Positions 8,029-15,826 of a stretch of 64,000 bases of DNA are shown one piece after another. Location of the stretch: contig DASCMS010000104.1 in the NCBI GenBank assembly GCA_036011085.1, positions 1 through 64,000 on the forward strand, in the 5' to 3' direction. Numbering within the stretch: position 1 is the stretch's first letter; each line of letters begins with the position of its first letter. The position numbers were made by a program, and so were the translations under genes. The notes under the pieces are model-generated. The model worked only from the letters and a program-made list of their open reading frames with translations, did no database searches and was not told the origin of the DNA. This stretch comes from UBA8231 sp036011085. GTDB lineage: Bacteria; Latescibacterota; UBA2968; UBA8231.

Positions 8029-9189
8029 ATGTTACCGAGAGAACGCGTTCTAGCAGCTCTGGAGCACAGGGAGGGGGATCGTCTCCCCTGGGGCGAACAC
8101 TCCATCGACTACAATGTCTACGAGGATATCCTCGGGCGTGAGACCTTCGTGCAGGCCAAGATGAAGGAGACGCAGGCCTACTGGGACGGACGGCGCGACG
8201 AGGTGGTGGAGAGCTACAAGCGCGACCGGCTGGACCTGATCCGGGCGCTCGAGATGGACATCGTCTTCATCGGCGGCGTGCCACCCAGGGGGCATCACCC
8301 CAAGGCGATGGAGCAGCTGGACGAGGCGACCTATCGGGACGATGCCGGGACTCTCTTTCGCGTCTCCTCGACGACGCACGACTTGATGCCCTTTGAGAGG
8401 AACACGGAGAACTACGTGGCGCCCACCGTGGAGGGCCTGCAGGAGCAGATCGACCGACTGGAGGAGGAGCCAGCGGGCGACCCGGACGACTCCCGCTGGG
8501 AACTGGTCCACCACGCGGTGGCCGAGATGAAGGAGACCCACTTCATCATGCTGACGTGTGGTGACCTGTCCTTTCCTGGCTTCGGGGCAACAGAGGAGGA
8601 ATCCTGGATGAGCCTCGTGCTCCAGCCCGAAATCTGCGAGAAGATCGCCGAGTTGCGGGGCAAGCAGATGGTGCGCGAGGTGGGGCTCTTCGCCCGACTC
8701 GGGGTGGACGGGATCATGCCGTGCGGTGACCTCGGCAGCAGCACCGGGCTGATGGCCAGCCCGGAGATCTATCGCCGGATGGTGTACCCATGGCACAAGG
8801 CGCATGTCGAGGCCGCCCACCGGCACGGGCTGCAGGTGCTCAAGCACTGTTGCGGACATACGTGGCCGATCATCGAGGAACTGGCCGAAGTGTATGACGC
8901 GTACGAGGCGATTCAGGGTACCGCGGGAATGGATATTGGGAAACTGAAGGAGCGGGTGGGTGAGCGGATATGCCTCTGGGGCGGGATATGGCACGAGCAC
9001 ATCATCTCAGGCAGTGTCGAGGACATCCGCAACGACGCCCGCTACGCCTTCGGACATGCGGCGCCGGGGGGCGGCTTCATCATGGGCTCGACCCACTCAT
9101 TAGCGGTAGACGCCAAGGCCGAGAACATTCTCGAGATGAAGCGCTGCCGGGACGAGTGGGGGAACTATCCCATCGATCTGCCCGGGTGA
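8029..9189 (+). CDS. Uroporphyrinogen decarboxylase (UroD)-family protein, non-haem paralogue
   Basis: 386 residues. The ATG at 8029 sits behind GGGAGGAAG; an upstream in-frame start lacks a site and would overlap the previous gene. Early MLPRERVLAALEHREGDRLPWGE and late LKHCCGHTWPIIEEL, DIGKLKERVG and GGGFIMGSTHSL are typical of the UroD/MtaA-like TIM barrel family that is widespread in sugar- and methyl-metabolism islands and is usually not involved in haem synthesis. The barrel's CCGH segment at about residue 283 resembles the zinc/methyl-acceptor region of MtaA-like corrinoid methyltransferases. No HemE context is present. Likely a methyl- or carboxyl-transfer reaction on an unknown substrate. 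The gene converges on the mandelate-racemase-like gene. Confidence 0.8.
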   Translation: MLPRERVLAALEHREGDRLPWGEHSIDYNVYEDILGRETFVQAKMKETQAYWDGRRDEVVESYKRDRLDLIRALEMDIVFIGGVPPRGHHPKAMEQLDEATYRDDAGTLFRVSSTTHDLMPFERNTENYVAPTVEGLQEQIDRLEEEPAGDPDDSRWELVHHAVAEMKETHFIMLTCGDLSFPGFGATEEESWMSLVLQPEICEKIAELRGKQMVREVGLFARLGVDGIMPCGDLGSSTGLMASPEIYRRMVYPWHKAHVEAAHRHGLQVLKHCCGHTWPIIEELAEVYDAYEAIQGTAGMDIGKLKERVGERICLWGGIWHEHIISGSVEDIRNDARYAFGHAAPGGGFIMGSTHSLAVDAKAENILEMKRCRDEWGNYPIDLPG

Positions 9190-9196
9190 CCGGGCT

Positions 9197-10393
9197 TCAG
9201 TCGAAGAAGCCCCTATCCTCCTCGGGCAGGTGCTTCTTCGCCTCGTCGACGCGGAAGGTGACCCCCATGCCAGGGCGGTCCCAGACCTCGATGTGGCTGT
9301 CGACGACGATGGGGTCGGGCAATCCCTCGACTATGTCATACCACCACTCGGTGTTGCCCGTGGGGTATTCGAAGGCCACGTAGTTGGAGGGCAGCGTGGC
9401 GCAGACCTGGACCAGCGCCGCCAGCCCGAGCAGGCCGTCCCCCGTGCCGTGGGGGGCCATGAGGATGCCGTGCAGATCGGCGTACTCGGCCACCCACTTG
9501 AGCTCGGCAATACCGCCGATGTCGGCCGGATCGGGGCCGATGACGTCGACGGCGCGTTTCTCGATGAGGTCGATGAAGTTCTGCCGCAGGTACATCTGTT
9601 CGCCCGTATGGATGCTGGTCGACGAGCTCTGCGTCACCTCACGGTAGAGATCGGCCTGCACGTAGGGCGTGTAGTCGCCGGTGATCATGTCCTCCAGCCA
9701 CATCACGTCGAGATCCTCGCAGGCTCTGGCCAGCTTGATGGCATCGGGAACAACCATGCCCGGGCCGCAGTCGAGAGCCAGGCCCACGTTCTCACCGCAG
9801 ACCTCGCGCATGGCTTCGATGCAGGCCATCAGATGTGAGAAGCCTTTCGCCGTCATCAGGCCACGGTTGGGGTGGTGGCCACCGGGCTGCGGCGGCTGGT
9901 AGGAGAAGCCGTCGATGGTGCGGGCCATGTTGCTGTGAAAGGCGACGCCCTGCTTGATGAAGCAGAACTTCTCCGGCCGGTCGATCATCTTCTGCATGTT
10001 GTCAGCGTGGGCCTGCGGGTCGGTGCGGCCTTCCATGGAGAAGCGGACGTTGCCGTTGTAGACACAGACACGGTCGCGGACCTTGCCGCCCAGCAGGCGA
10101 TGGACGGGGACACCAGCCGCCTGTCCGGCGATATCCCACAGGGCCATCTCGATGGAGCTGACGGCGGCTCCCCAGGGCTTGAAGGCGCCGAGGCGGCGGA
10201 TGCCCATCATGACACGTTCCACGTCGCGGGGATCCTTGCCGAGGATCTTGTCCTCGTAGAACATGACGTGGGGTCTCAGGTAGCCGGTCTTCGAGGTCTC
10301 GGCCTGCGAGTAGCCGCTGATGCTTTCGTCGGTGGCGATGCGCAACACGACGTTGTTGCCGAGAACGGTGCACTTCAGGGCGGTGATCTTCAT
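9197..10393 (-). CDS. Mandelate racemase/muconate lactonizing (enolase superfamily) enzyme
   Basis: 398 residues. The N-terminal capping domain includes SSIEMALWDIAGQAAGVPVHRLLGGK near residues 79-104, a hallmark of the superfamily. Metal ligands in the barrel are visible as D208 (LALDCG), E234 (WLEDM) and E265 (HTGEQM). A likely general acid/base His lies near the C-terminal loops (APHGTGDG). Members abstract the proton alpha to a carboxylate, often as acid-sugar dehydratases. The metal site looks intact, but substrate specificity cannot be read. It is convergent with the UroD-like gene (7 bp between) and lies directly downstream of the lipoprotein ending the ABC operon, 26 bp from it on the same strand. 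Confidence 0.85.
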   Translation of the reverse strand: MKITALKCTVLGNNVVLRIATDESISGYSQAETSKTGYLRPHVMFYEDKILGKDPRDVERVMMGIRRLGAFKPWGAAVSSIEMALWDIAGQAAGVPVHRLLGGKVRDRVCVYNGNVRFSMEGRTDPQAHADNMQKMIDRPEKFCFIKQGVAFHSNMARTIDGFSYQPPQPGGHHPNRGLMTAKGFSHLMACIEAMREVCGENVGLALDCGPGMVVPDAIKLARACEDLDVMWLEDMITGDYTPYVQADLYREVTQSSSTSIHTGEQMYLRQNFIDLIEKRAVDVIGPDPADIGGIAELKWVAEYADLHGILMAPHGTGDGLLGLAALVQVCATLPSNYVAFEYPTGNTEWWYDIVEGLPDPIVVDSHIEVWDRPGMGVTFRVDEAKKHLPEEDRGFFD

Positions 10394-10419
10394 CTGGTGC
10401 TCCTGGGTTTTCCTGTATT

Positions 10420-11781
10420 CTACTTGAATACGAGGAAGCCGAAGTCGTCTGGGCTATGGCCGCCCGAGCCGAACGTACGCACCCACTGACTGTACTCCGA
10501 ACCGCGGTGGGTGCGCACGAAGTTGAAGCCCCAGACCTGGCCGGGAGACGGCTTCGGCAGGTGTAGCCCGTCGAAGTTCAGGGCCAGTTCGAGGGTCCAT
10601 TCCGCTGCCCCCACACGGGCCCCGATGTCGATGTCGGCGTCCCACTCCTCATCCTGGTCTCCGAGTCCGTTGGGATGCCAGGCATCGGCTTTGACGCCGA
10701 TGCTGTTGATTCCCATGTGTACGTAGCTCTGGTGGTCGAGGTCGGCGTCCAGGTAGATCTCGACGATGTCGTCGTTCCACAGGTCCTCGTCCTCATTCAG
10801 GATGTATGCCTTGAGGCCCGCCGGGTCCTCGTCGTGCCCCCGGAAGCCCATGTACAACGCCTTGTCGTCCCAGGTCACGTAGATATCGGTGTCGACGCCG
10901 GAGGGGATGGCTGCCTTGTGCTGATTCACGAAGCTGAAGAAGCCGGACGCGTGGGCGGCGCCGGTCCATAGCTCCTCGTCGAGGTGACCGTCGATCTGTG
11001 GCGGTTCGGTCAGGCGCGGAACATCGAGAAGCATGCCATGCTCGCGGAGCATGGACAGGCCGGCAGTCGATTCGCCACGGTCATAGCGCAGCCTGGCCAG
11101 CCGGTAGTTGGCGTACTTGTTGTCGGGTACGATGGTCACTGCCTCCTGGTAGAGCGACTCCGCCGCCGCCATCTCCGCCTGTACCGATCGCGCCCGTCCC
11201 TGTTCGACGAGTTCGGCCACCCGTGCCTCGGCGAGAATCCGTGCCTCCGTGCGGACGCCTTTGTGCGGATTGCCGACCAGGCCGGCGGCGGCAACCAGCA
11301 GGGCTTCGTCCTGGTCAGGGCCGAGACGTCCTCGCAGCAGACCGAGGGCGATCAGCGTCTGGTGCACCACGTCATCGTCGGCATCCGCCAGGCCCGCCTC
11401 GAGGAGAGGTTCGATGAACTCCGCACGCCGGTGCAGGCCAGCGGCGCGGGCGATGCGGGACCGTACCGCCGGATCGCGGTCCGTCCCCAGCCGCCGGCTC
11501 AGATCATCGACGATGCGACGGTCTCCGGTGCGCACCAGCAGTCCCACCAGAACTTCGGCCAGTTCGGGTCGCGCTGCGGTTACCTCGGTCTCGGCAAGAG
11601 CCGTCAGCAAGGGCTCGACGGCACGATCCTTGGCGATCAACAGTTGCTGGCGAGCGGCCTCCCGCCGTCCCGGATGGCCCAGATCTTCGACAAGATCCTC
11701 CGGACCGCTGGTACACGACGTCAACGCAACACTCAACCAGATGGCGCAGACAGCACCCCGCCTGGCGGTCTCCCGTTTCAC
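10420..11781 (-). CDS. Lipoprotein with HEAT-like repeats and a CBM9-like beta-sandwich domain
   Basis: 453 residues, with GTG start at 11781 behind GGAGGTGGAGGA. Residues 1-23 are a lipoprotein signal with lipobox LTSC (Cys23). Residues about 30-190 are helical HEAT/armadillo-type repeats (PAVRSRIARAAGLHR, DDVVHQTLIALGLL). A TPR-like helix pair follows (SLYQEAVTIVPDNKYANYRLARL). The C-terminal 200 residues are a CBM9-like fold (PQIDGHLDEELWTGA, YVTWDDKALYMGFRG, NDDIVEIYLDAD, WGFNFVRTHRG), as in secreted carbohydrate-binding proteins. The GTGA overlap (11778-11781) with the upstream ABC gene implies translational coupling, so it belongs to the five-gene export operon. It could act as a periplasm-facing substrate or partner receptor for the exporters; that role is inference. 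Confidence 0.75.
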   Translation of the reverse strand: MKRETARRGAVCAIWLSVALTSCTSGPEDLVEDLGHPGRREAARQQLLIAKDRAVEPLLTALAETEVTAARPELAEVLVGLLVRTGDRRIVDDLSRRLGTDRDPAVRSRIARAAGLHRRAEFIEPLLEAGLADADDDVVHQTLIALGLLRGRLGPDQDEALLVAAAGLVGNPHKGVRTEARILAEARVAELVEQGRARSVQAEMAAAESLYQEAVTIVPDNKYANYRLARLRYDRGESTAGLSMLREHGMLLDVPRLTEPPQIDGHLDEELWTGAAHASGFFSFVNQHKAAIPSGVDTDIYVTWDDKALYMGFRGHDEDPAGLKAYILNEDEDLWNDDIVEIYLDADLDHQSYVHMGINSIGVKADAWHPNGLGDQDEEWDADIDIGARVGAAEWTLELALNFDGLHLPKPSPGQVWGFNFVRTHRGSEYSQWVRTFGSGGHSPDDFGFLVFK

Positions 11782-13538
11782 TCCTCCACCTCTCCCCTCC
11801 ATAGTCGCTGCATCTCCTGGCTGGTTTCCAGCAGGTCGGTCAGCGTTCCCACGGCCTCGACACGTCCGTCCTTGAGCACGACGATGCGGTCGGCCCGCTG
11901 CAGGGCCGGCCGCCGGTGGGAGACGACGAGGCAGGTCTGGTTGCGGGTCGCAAACAGACGGTCCCACAGCAGCCGTTCGGTGTCGACATCGAGAGCCGAC
12001 GAAAGATCGTCGAAGACGTAGATCTGTGCCTCCCGCACGAACATGCGGGCCGCTGCCGCCCGCTGGATCTGGCCACCCGACAGCTTCACACCACGAGGGC
12101 CTACGATGGTATCCAGGCCCTTCTCCAGGGTCGGGATATCGGACTCCATCACACCCATCTTCACGGCCTCGACGACGGCCTCTTCGTCTTCCGGCAGGCC
12201 GAGAAGGATGTTGTCTCGCAGGGATTCGGAAAACAGTCGCGGTACCTGTGGCGTGTAGGCGCTGCGCGGCGGCACGAGGAAGGTCCTGGGATCCTCGACG
12301 AGTTCGTCGTTCCACAGGATGCGCCCACGATCCAGGGGCAGCACGCCCAGCAGGGCACGAACCAGCGTCGTTTTGCCCGAGCCGATACGGCCGGTGACGA
12401 CGGTGAAGCTGCCGCTGTCGAGGCTCAGGTCGATGTCGTGGACCCCGTTCGGCGAATCGGGGTAGGTGCAGGTGAGCCCTTCGACCTCGAGGCGTTCAAG
12501 GGGGTGCGCGGCCGCCGGTGGCGGGGGCGGGATCTGAGGTGGCGCCTGGCGCAGATAGACCGGACCGGGCTCGACGAGGGGGGCCGGTGATTGGCTCTCG
12601 ATCGTCTGCGACAGGCGTCCCAGGGAGACCTCGGCGCGACGGTGGTAGGCCATGACGCGGCCGATGAGCGAGCCGGATCGGGCGATCTCAGGTACGTACG
12701 TCGTGAACAACACAAAGTCGCCGACGCTGAAGTCACCGCTGCGCATGCGCTCAGCCACCATGATGAGGATGGCGCCGGTGGCCAGCTGGCCGATGTTGAC
12801 GTTCACCGAACCCAGCACCTGGTTGAAAAGGTTATCGATGAGGGTGGACTTGCGGCGGGCGTCATTGAGTCGCCGGTAGCGCTCCACCGCGGCGCCTTCG
12901 GCGACGGCTACCTGCAGGGCGAGGACGGACTGGAACATCTCGTTGGCAAAGTTCGTCGACTGCTCGGTGGCAGTGCGCTGGGCGGCGCGGAAGCGGACGA
13001 TGTGCTTGCGGGCGATGTCGACGATGGTGATGATGAGGATCGCCGGTATAGCGGTGATGATGGTGATGGTGACGTCGATCCGGGCCAACCAGGTGACAGC
13101 CAGACCGGCGAAGATCAGGTTGCCCCACAGATGGATGTACTGCTCGAGGTAGCTGACGACGGCTTCGGCGTCATCCCGGAAGCGATTCGTCGTCTCGCCG
13201 GACAGGTTGGCCACCTTGCCCGGGTTGCGCAGGGCCAGGATCGATTTGAGCAAGTTGGTGCGCAGCAGAGAGTAGACGCTGAAGCGCCAGCGGGCGCCGA
13301 TGATGGCCGCCAGGAACAGAACCCCACGATCCGAGACCTCGAGGACGACGAACAAGGCCACGAGTGTCCAGGCGGTAAAACCGGCATCGCCGTTCTCCGT
13401 CAGCACGTCGAAGAAGGCCTTCATGATGAGGCCTACGGCAAAAGGCGCCAGATCGTCGATGCCGCGGAACAGGATCGTTCCGAAGAACAGGCCCGTGCGA
13501 TAGCGGACCAGGCGCCAGGCTGTGCGACCGGTGGTCAT
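11778..13538 (-). CDS. ABC exporter half-transporter with non-catalytic ATP site (Walker B Asp)
   Basis: 586 residues with an N-terminal six-helix membrane domain and a C-terminal ATPase. Walker A is TGRIGSGKTT (about residue 385), the signature is the canonical LSGGQIQRA, and H-loop SHRR is present. Walker B reads VFDDLSSALD, with Asp where the catalytic Glu normally sits. That substitution is known from the degenerate site of heterodimeric exporters. Its neighbour (13535-15301) keeps the Glu but has a non-canonical signature, so the pair matches the asymmetric-heterodimer pattern. A Pro/Ala-rich linker (QIPPPPPAAAHPLE) joins the two domains. ATGA-type overlaps link it to both neighbours in the operon. 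Substrate unknown. Confidence 0.9.
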   Translation of the reverse strand: MTTGRTAWRLVRYRTGLFFGTILFRGIDDLAPFAVGLIMKAFFDVLTENGDAGFTAWTLVALFVVLEVSDRGVLFLAAIIGARWRFSVYSLLRTNLLKSILALRNPGKVANLSGETTNRFRDDAEAVVSYLEQYIHLWGNLIFAGLAVTWLARIDVTITIITAIPAILIITIVDIARKHIVRFRAAQRTATEQSTNFANEMFQSVLALQVAVAEGAAVERYRRLNDARRKSTLIDNLFNQVLGSVNVNIGQLATGAILIMVAERMRSGDFSVGDFVLFTTYVPEIARSGSLIGRVMAYHRRAEVSLGRLSQTIESQSPAPLVEPGPVYLRQAPPQIPPPPPAAAHPLERLEVEGLTCTYPDSPNGVHDIDLSLDSGSFTVVTGRIGSGKTTLVRALLGVLPLDRGRILWNDELVEDPRTFLVPPRSAYTPQVPRLFSESLRDNILLGLPEDEEAVVEAVKMGVMESDIPTLEKGLDTIVGPRGVKLSGGQIQRAAAARMFVREAQIYVFDDLSSALDVDTERLLWDRLFATRNQTCLVVSHRRPALQRADRIVVLKDGRVEAVGTLTDLLETSQEMQRLWRGEVEE

Positions 13539-15301
13539 GCGGTGTGGTCCTCGAGGCCGACGGCGAGCAGCTGTGAAAAGCGCGATGCCGGATCCTGCGA
13601 CAGCAGGCGACGCTCCCCATGTTCGAGGACGCGGCCATCATCGAGGATCATGATGTCGTCCACGCGCTGAACGGTGGCCAGATGGTGGGCGATGATGAGT
13701 CCCGTGCGGCCCTGCAGAAGTCCGTGCACGGCGCGATCGATGCGCCGTTCGGTGGCCGGATCCAGGCGCGACGATGGCTCGTCGAGGATGACGAGCCCGG
13801 GATCCTTGAGGAAGACGCGGGCAAAGGCCAGCAGCTGTGACTCGCCGGCGGACAGGCCGCCGGCGGTGATCTGCGTGTCGAGGCCCTGAGGCAGGTCGCG
13901 GAACCAGTCCATCAACTCAAGTGAACCGAGGGCATGCAGGATCGTATCGTCGTCGACGCTGTCGTCGAAGAGAGCCAGGTTCTCGCGCACCGTGGCGCGG
14001 AAGATCTGCACGTCCTGGGTCACCATGCCGACGCGCTGCCGCAGGCCGTCGAGAGACAGGTCGCGGATGGGGCTGCCTCCCAGGCGGATCTCACCGTCCT
14101 GCACGTCGTACAGCCGGAACAGCAACCGCGTGAGGGTGCTCTTGCCGCTGCCGGTGCGCCCGAGCAGGCCGAGAGTGCGACCCGGATCCAGGCGGAAGCT
14201 GACGTCGCGCAGGACAGGATTGTCGTCGGCGTACTCGAAGCTGATCCGGTCGAAGTCGATCTGCAGAGGGCCGGCTGCAGGATCGGTATCACCACCTTCG
14301 ATCCGGGACTTGATGCGGTGCAGCTCTTCGATCCGTTTGAGTCCGGCAGTCGCCTTCTGCAGGTCGTTGATCTGCTCAGTGATCATGAACAGGGGCATAC
14401 GCAGCAGCGTCATGTACTCGAACACCAGGTACACCGTACCGATGGTGAACACATCCGGGTTCTGATTGTAGAGCAGGAGGCTGATGCCCATCGTCATGGC
14501 GTGACCCAGGGCAAACAGGATCATCGTGATGGAGCGTAGGATGGCACCCATCATCTCGGAACGCAGAACCCGGCCGTAGGCGTCGCGGTTGACCTTGAAG
14601 AAGCGATCCAGCACGAAGGCGACGGCCCCGTTGGTGCGCACGTCCTCGATGCCGCCGAGGCGCTCCTCGATGTAGCCGTACAGGCGAGAGAAACCCTCGC
14701 GTTCGGCGGCGTAGATAGGCACGGCGATACTGCGTGTGAGGTTGATGATGAGGAAGGCGATGACGGAGAAGAGGGTCATGGCCGCGCCAAGAAGCCAGTC
14801 CTCACGCCAGACGAGGACGAGGACGCCGAGCAACAGCAGCAGGCCGCTGGTGACGCGGGCGGCGAAGGCGGAGAGAAAATTGGCCAGCGTGGCAGTGTCG
14901 CCGTCGACGCGTTCCACCAGCTCTCCGGGCGTGTGCTGCCCGTGGAAACCCATGTCGAGGCGCAGGCAGTGCTCGGCCAGTTCGCCGCGCATGCGGTTCG
15001 TCGTCCGCCAGCCTACGTCCTGGCTGAAGTAACTGCCGCCGAGAAAACAGATCTGCCGGCCCAGGGCAACAGCGACGAAGAGAGCAGCTGCCCCCATCAG
15101 GCTGTCGAGATCACCGCCTTCGCGTGCCGTGTCGATGAAGAAGCGGAGGATCTGTGGTCCCGTGAGGCGTACGCCGGCGTAACCGAAGACGAACAGGGAC
15201 AGCCAGGCGACACGCCGGCCGTGGGGCCGCAGATAGTGGAGCAGGAAGGCGAGGTAGGCGCGCGCGGTGACGCGCCGGTAGACCTTGTCAGCGTCCTCCA
15301 C
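13535..15301 (-). CDS. ABC exporter half-transporter with non-canonical signature motif
   Basis: 588 residues, with GTG start immediately after the DUF1854 stop codon (TGAGTG). The N-terminal membrane domain is followed by the ATPase: Walker A LGRTGSGKST near residue 384, Q-loop VTQDVQIF, Walker B VILDEPSSRLD with the catalytic Glu, and H-loop IAHHLAT. The signature motif is LSAGESQ instead of LSGGQ. Together with the Asp-type Walker B of the next gene, this fits the rule that one composite ATP site of heterodimeric exporters is degenerate. The 4-bp overlap with the downstream ABC gene supports equal synthesis of the two halves. Likely an inner-membrane export pump of unknown substrate. Confidence 0.9.
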   Translation of the reverse strand: MEDADKVYRRVTARAYLAFLLHYLRPHGRRVAWLSLFVFGYAGVRLTGPQILRFFIDTAREGGDLDSLMGAAALFVAVALGRQICFLGGSYFSQDVGWRTTNRMRGELAEHCLRLDMGFHGQHTPGELVERVDGDTATLANFLSAFAARVTSGLLLLLGVLVLVWREDWLLGAAMTLFSVIAFLIINLTRSIAVPIYAAEREGFSRLYGYIEERLGGIEDVRTNGAVAFVLDRFFKVNRDAYGRVLRSEMMGAILRSITMILFALGHAMTMGISLLLYNQNPDVFTIGTVYLVFEYMTLLRMPLFMITEQINDLQKATAGLKRIEELHRIKSRIEGGDTDPAAGPLQIDFDRISFEYADDNPVLRDVSFRLDPGRTLGLLGRTGSGKSTLTRLLFRLYDVQDGEIRLGGSPIRDLSLDGLRQRVGMVTQDVQIFRATVRENLALFDDSVDDDTILHALGSLELMDWFRDLPQGLDTQITAGGLSAGESQLLAFARVFLKDPGLVILDEPSSRLDPATERRIDRAVHGLLQGRTGLIIAHHLATVQRVDDIMILDDGRVLEHGERRLLSQDPASRFSQLLAVGLEDHTA

Positions 15302-15826
15302 TCAGACGTAGTCCTCGACGATGGCGCGGCTCGCCGCGTCCAGGCGGCTGACATTAGGGATCTCGTAGAGATTCCCATCCGCGTCACGGATCAGCGCTCC
15401 GCCACCGGGCAGGGCGCGCACATCACGGCGCGAACTCAACAACTCGAAGACACGCCGGCCGCGATCGGTCTCCACATCCCAGTGGGGGATATGGTACTGA
15501 ACTTCAATCGAGTAGACGCTCACGATCGTGCTGGCAAAGTAGGACCAGGACAGGTGGCTCTCGACGGCAGCACGACTGTCGGGGTCCAGTTCTCCGAGCC
15601 GACGGATGACGGCGATCTCGTCCCCGTCACCGTCCTTCAGCGAGACGAACTCATCCGCCATGGTCAGGGGAAAGGCCCGCTGCACGCCGAGAGGTCCGCG
15701 GGCTTCGGCCTCGCCGATCTGCAGCCAGAGCTCGTCGTACCCGTCGACCCAGAGGCGAGCGGTGCCCGGATCGAGAACGGACAGCTCGTCCATGAGGTCG
15801 TATGTGGGATCGATTTCGCTCATCAC
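15302..15826 (-). CDS. DUF1854 family protein
   Basis: 174 residues from GTG 15826; the next codon is ATG, at 15823. Sequence features such as WLQIGEAEARGPLGVQRAFPLT, FVSLKDGDGDEIAVI and the C-terminal half YHIPHWDVETDRGRRVFEL, LIRDADGNLYEIPN match DUF1854. In proteobacteria, proteins of this family are annotated as cyanophycin-metabolism-associated and sit next to an ABC transporter like the one upstream here. No cyanophycin synthetase or cyanophycinase is encoded in this operon, so that link may not apply. It sits between the homodimer-type ABC gene (4-bp GTGA overlap) and the heterodimer pair. It has no signal peptide or membrane segment, so it is probably a cytoplasmic partner of the exporters. 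Confidence 0.8.
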   Translation of the reverse strand: MMSEIDPTYDLMDELSVLDPGTARLWVDGYDELWLQIGEAEARGPLGVQRAFPLTMADEFVSLKDGDGDEIAVIRRLGELDPDSRAAVESHLSWSYFASTIVSVYSIEVQYHIPHWDVETDRGRRVFELLSSRRDVRALPGGGALIRDADGNLYEIPNVSRLDAASRAIVEDYV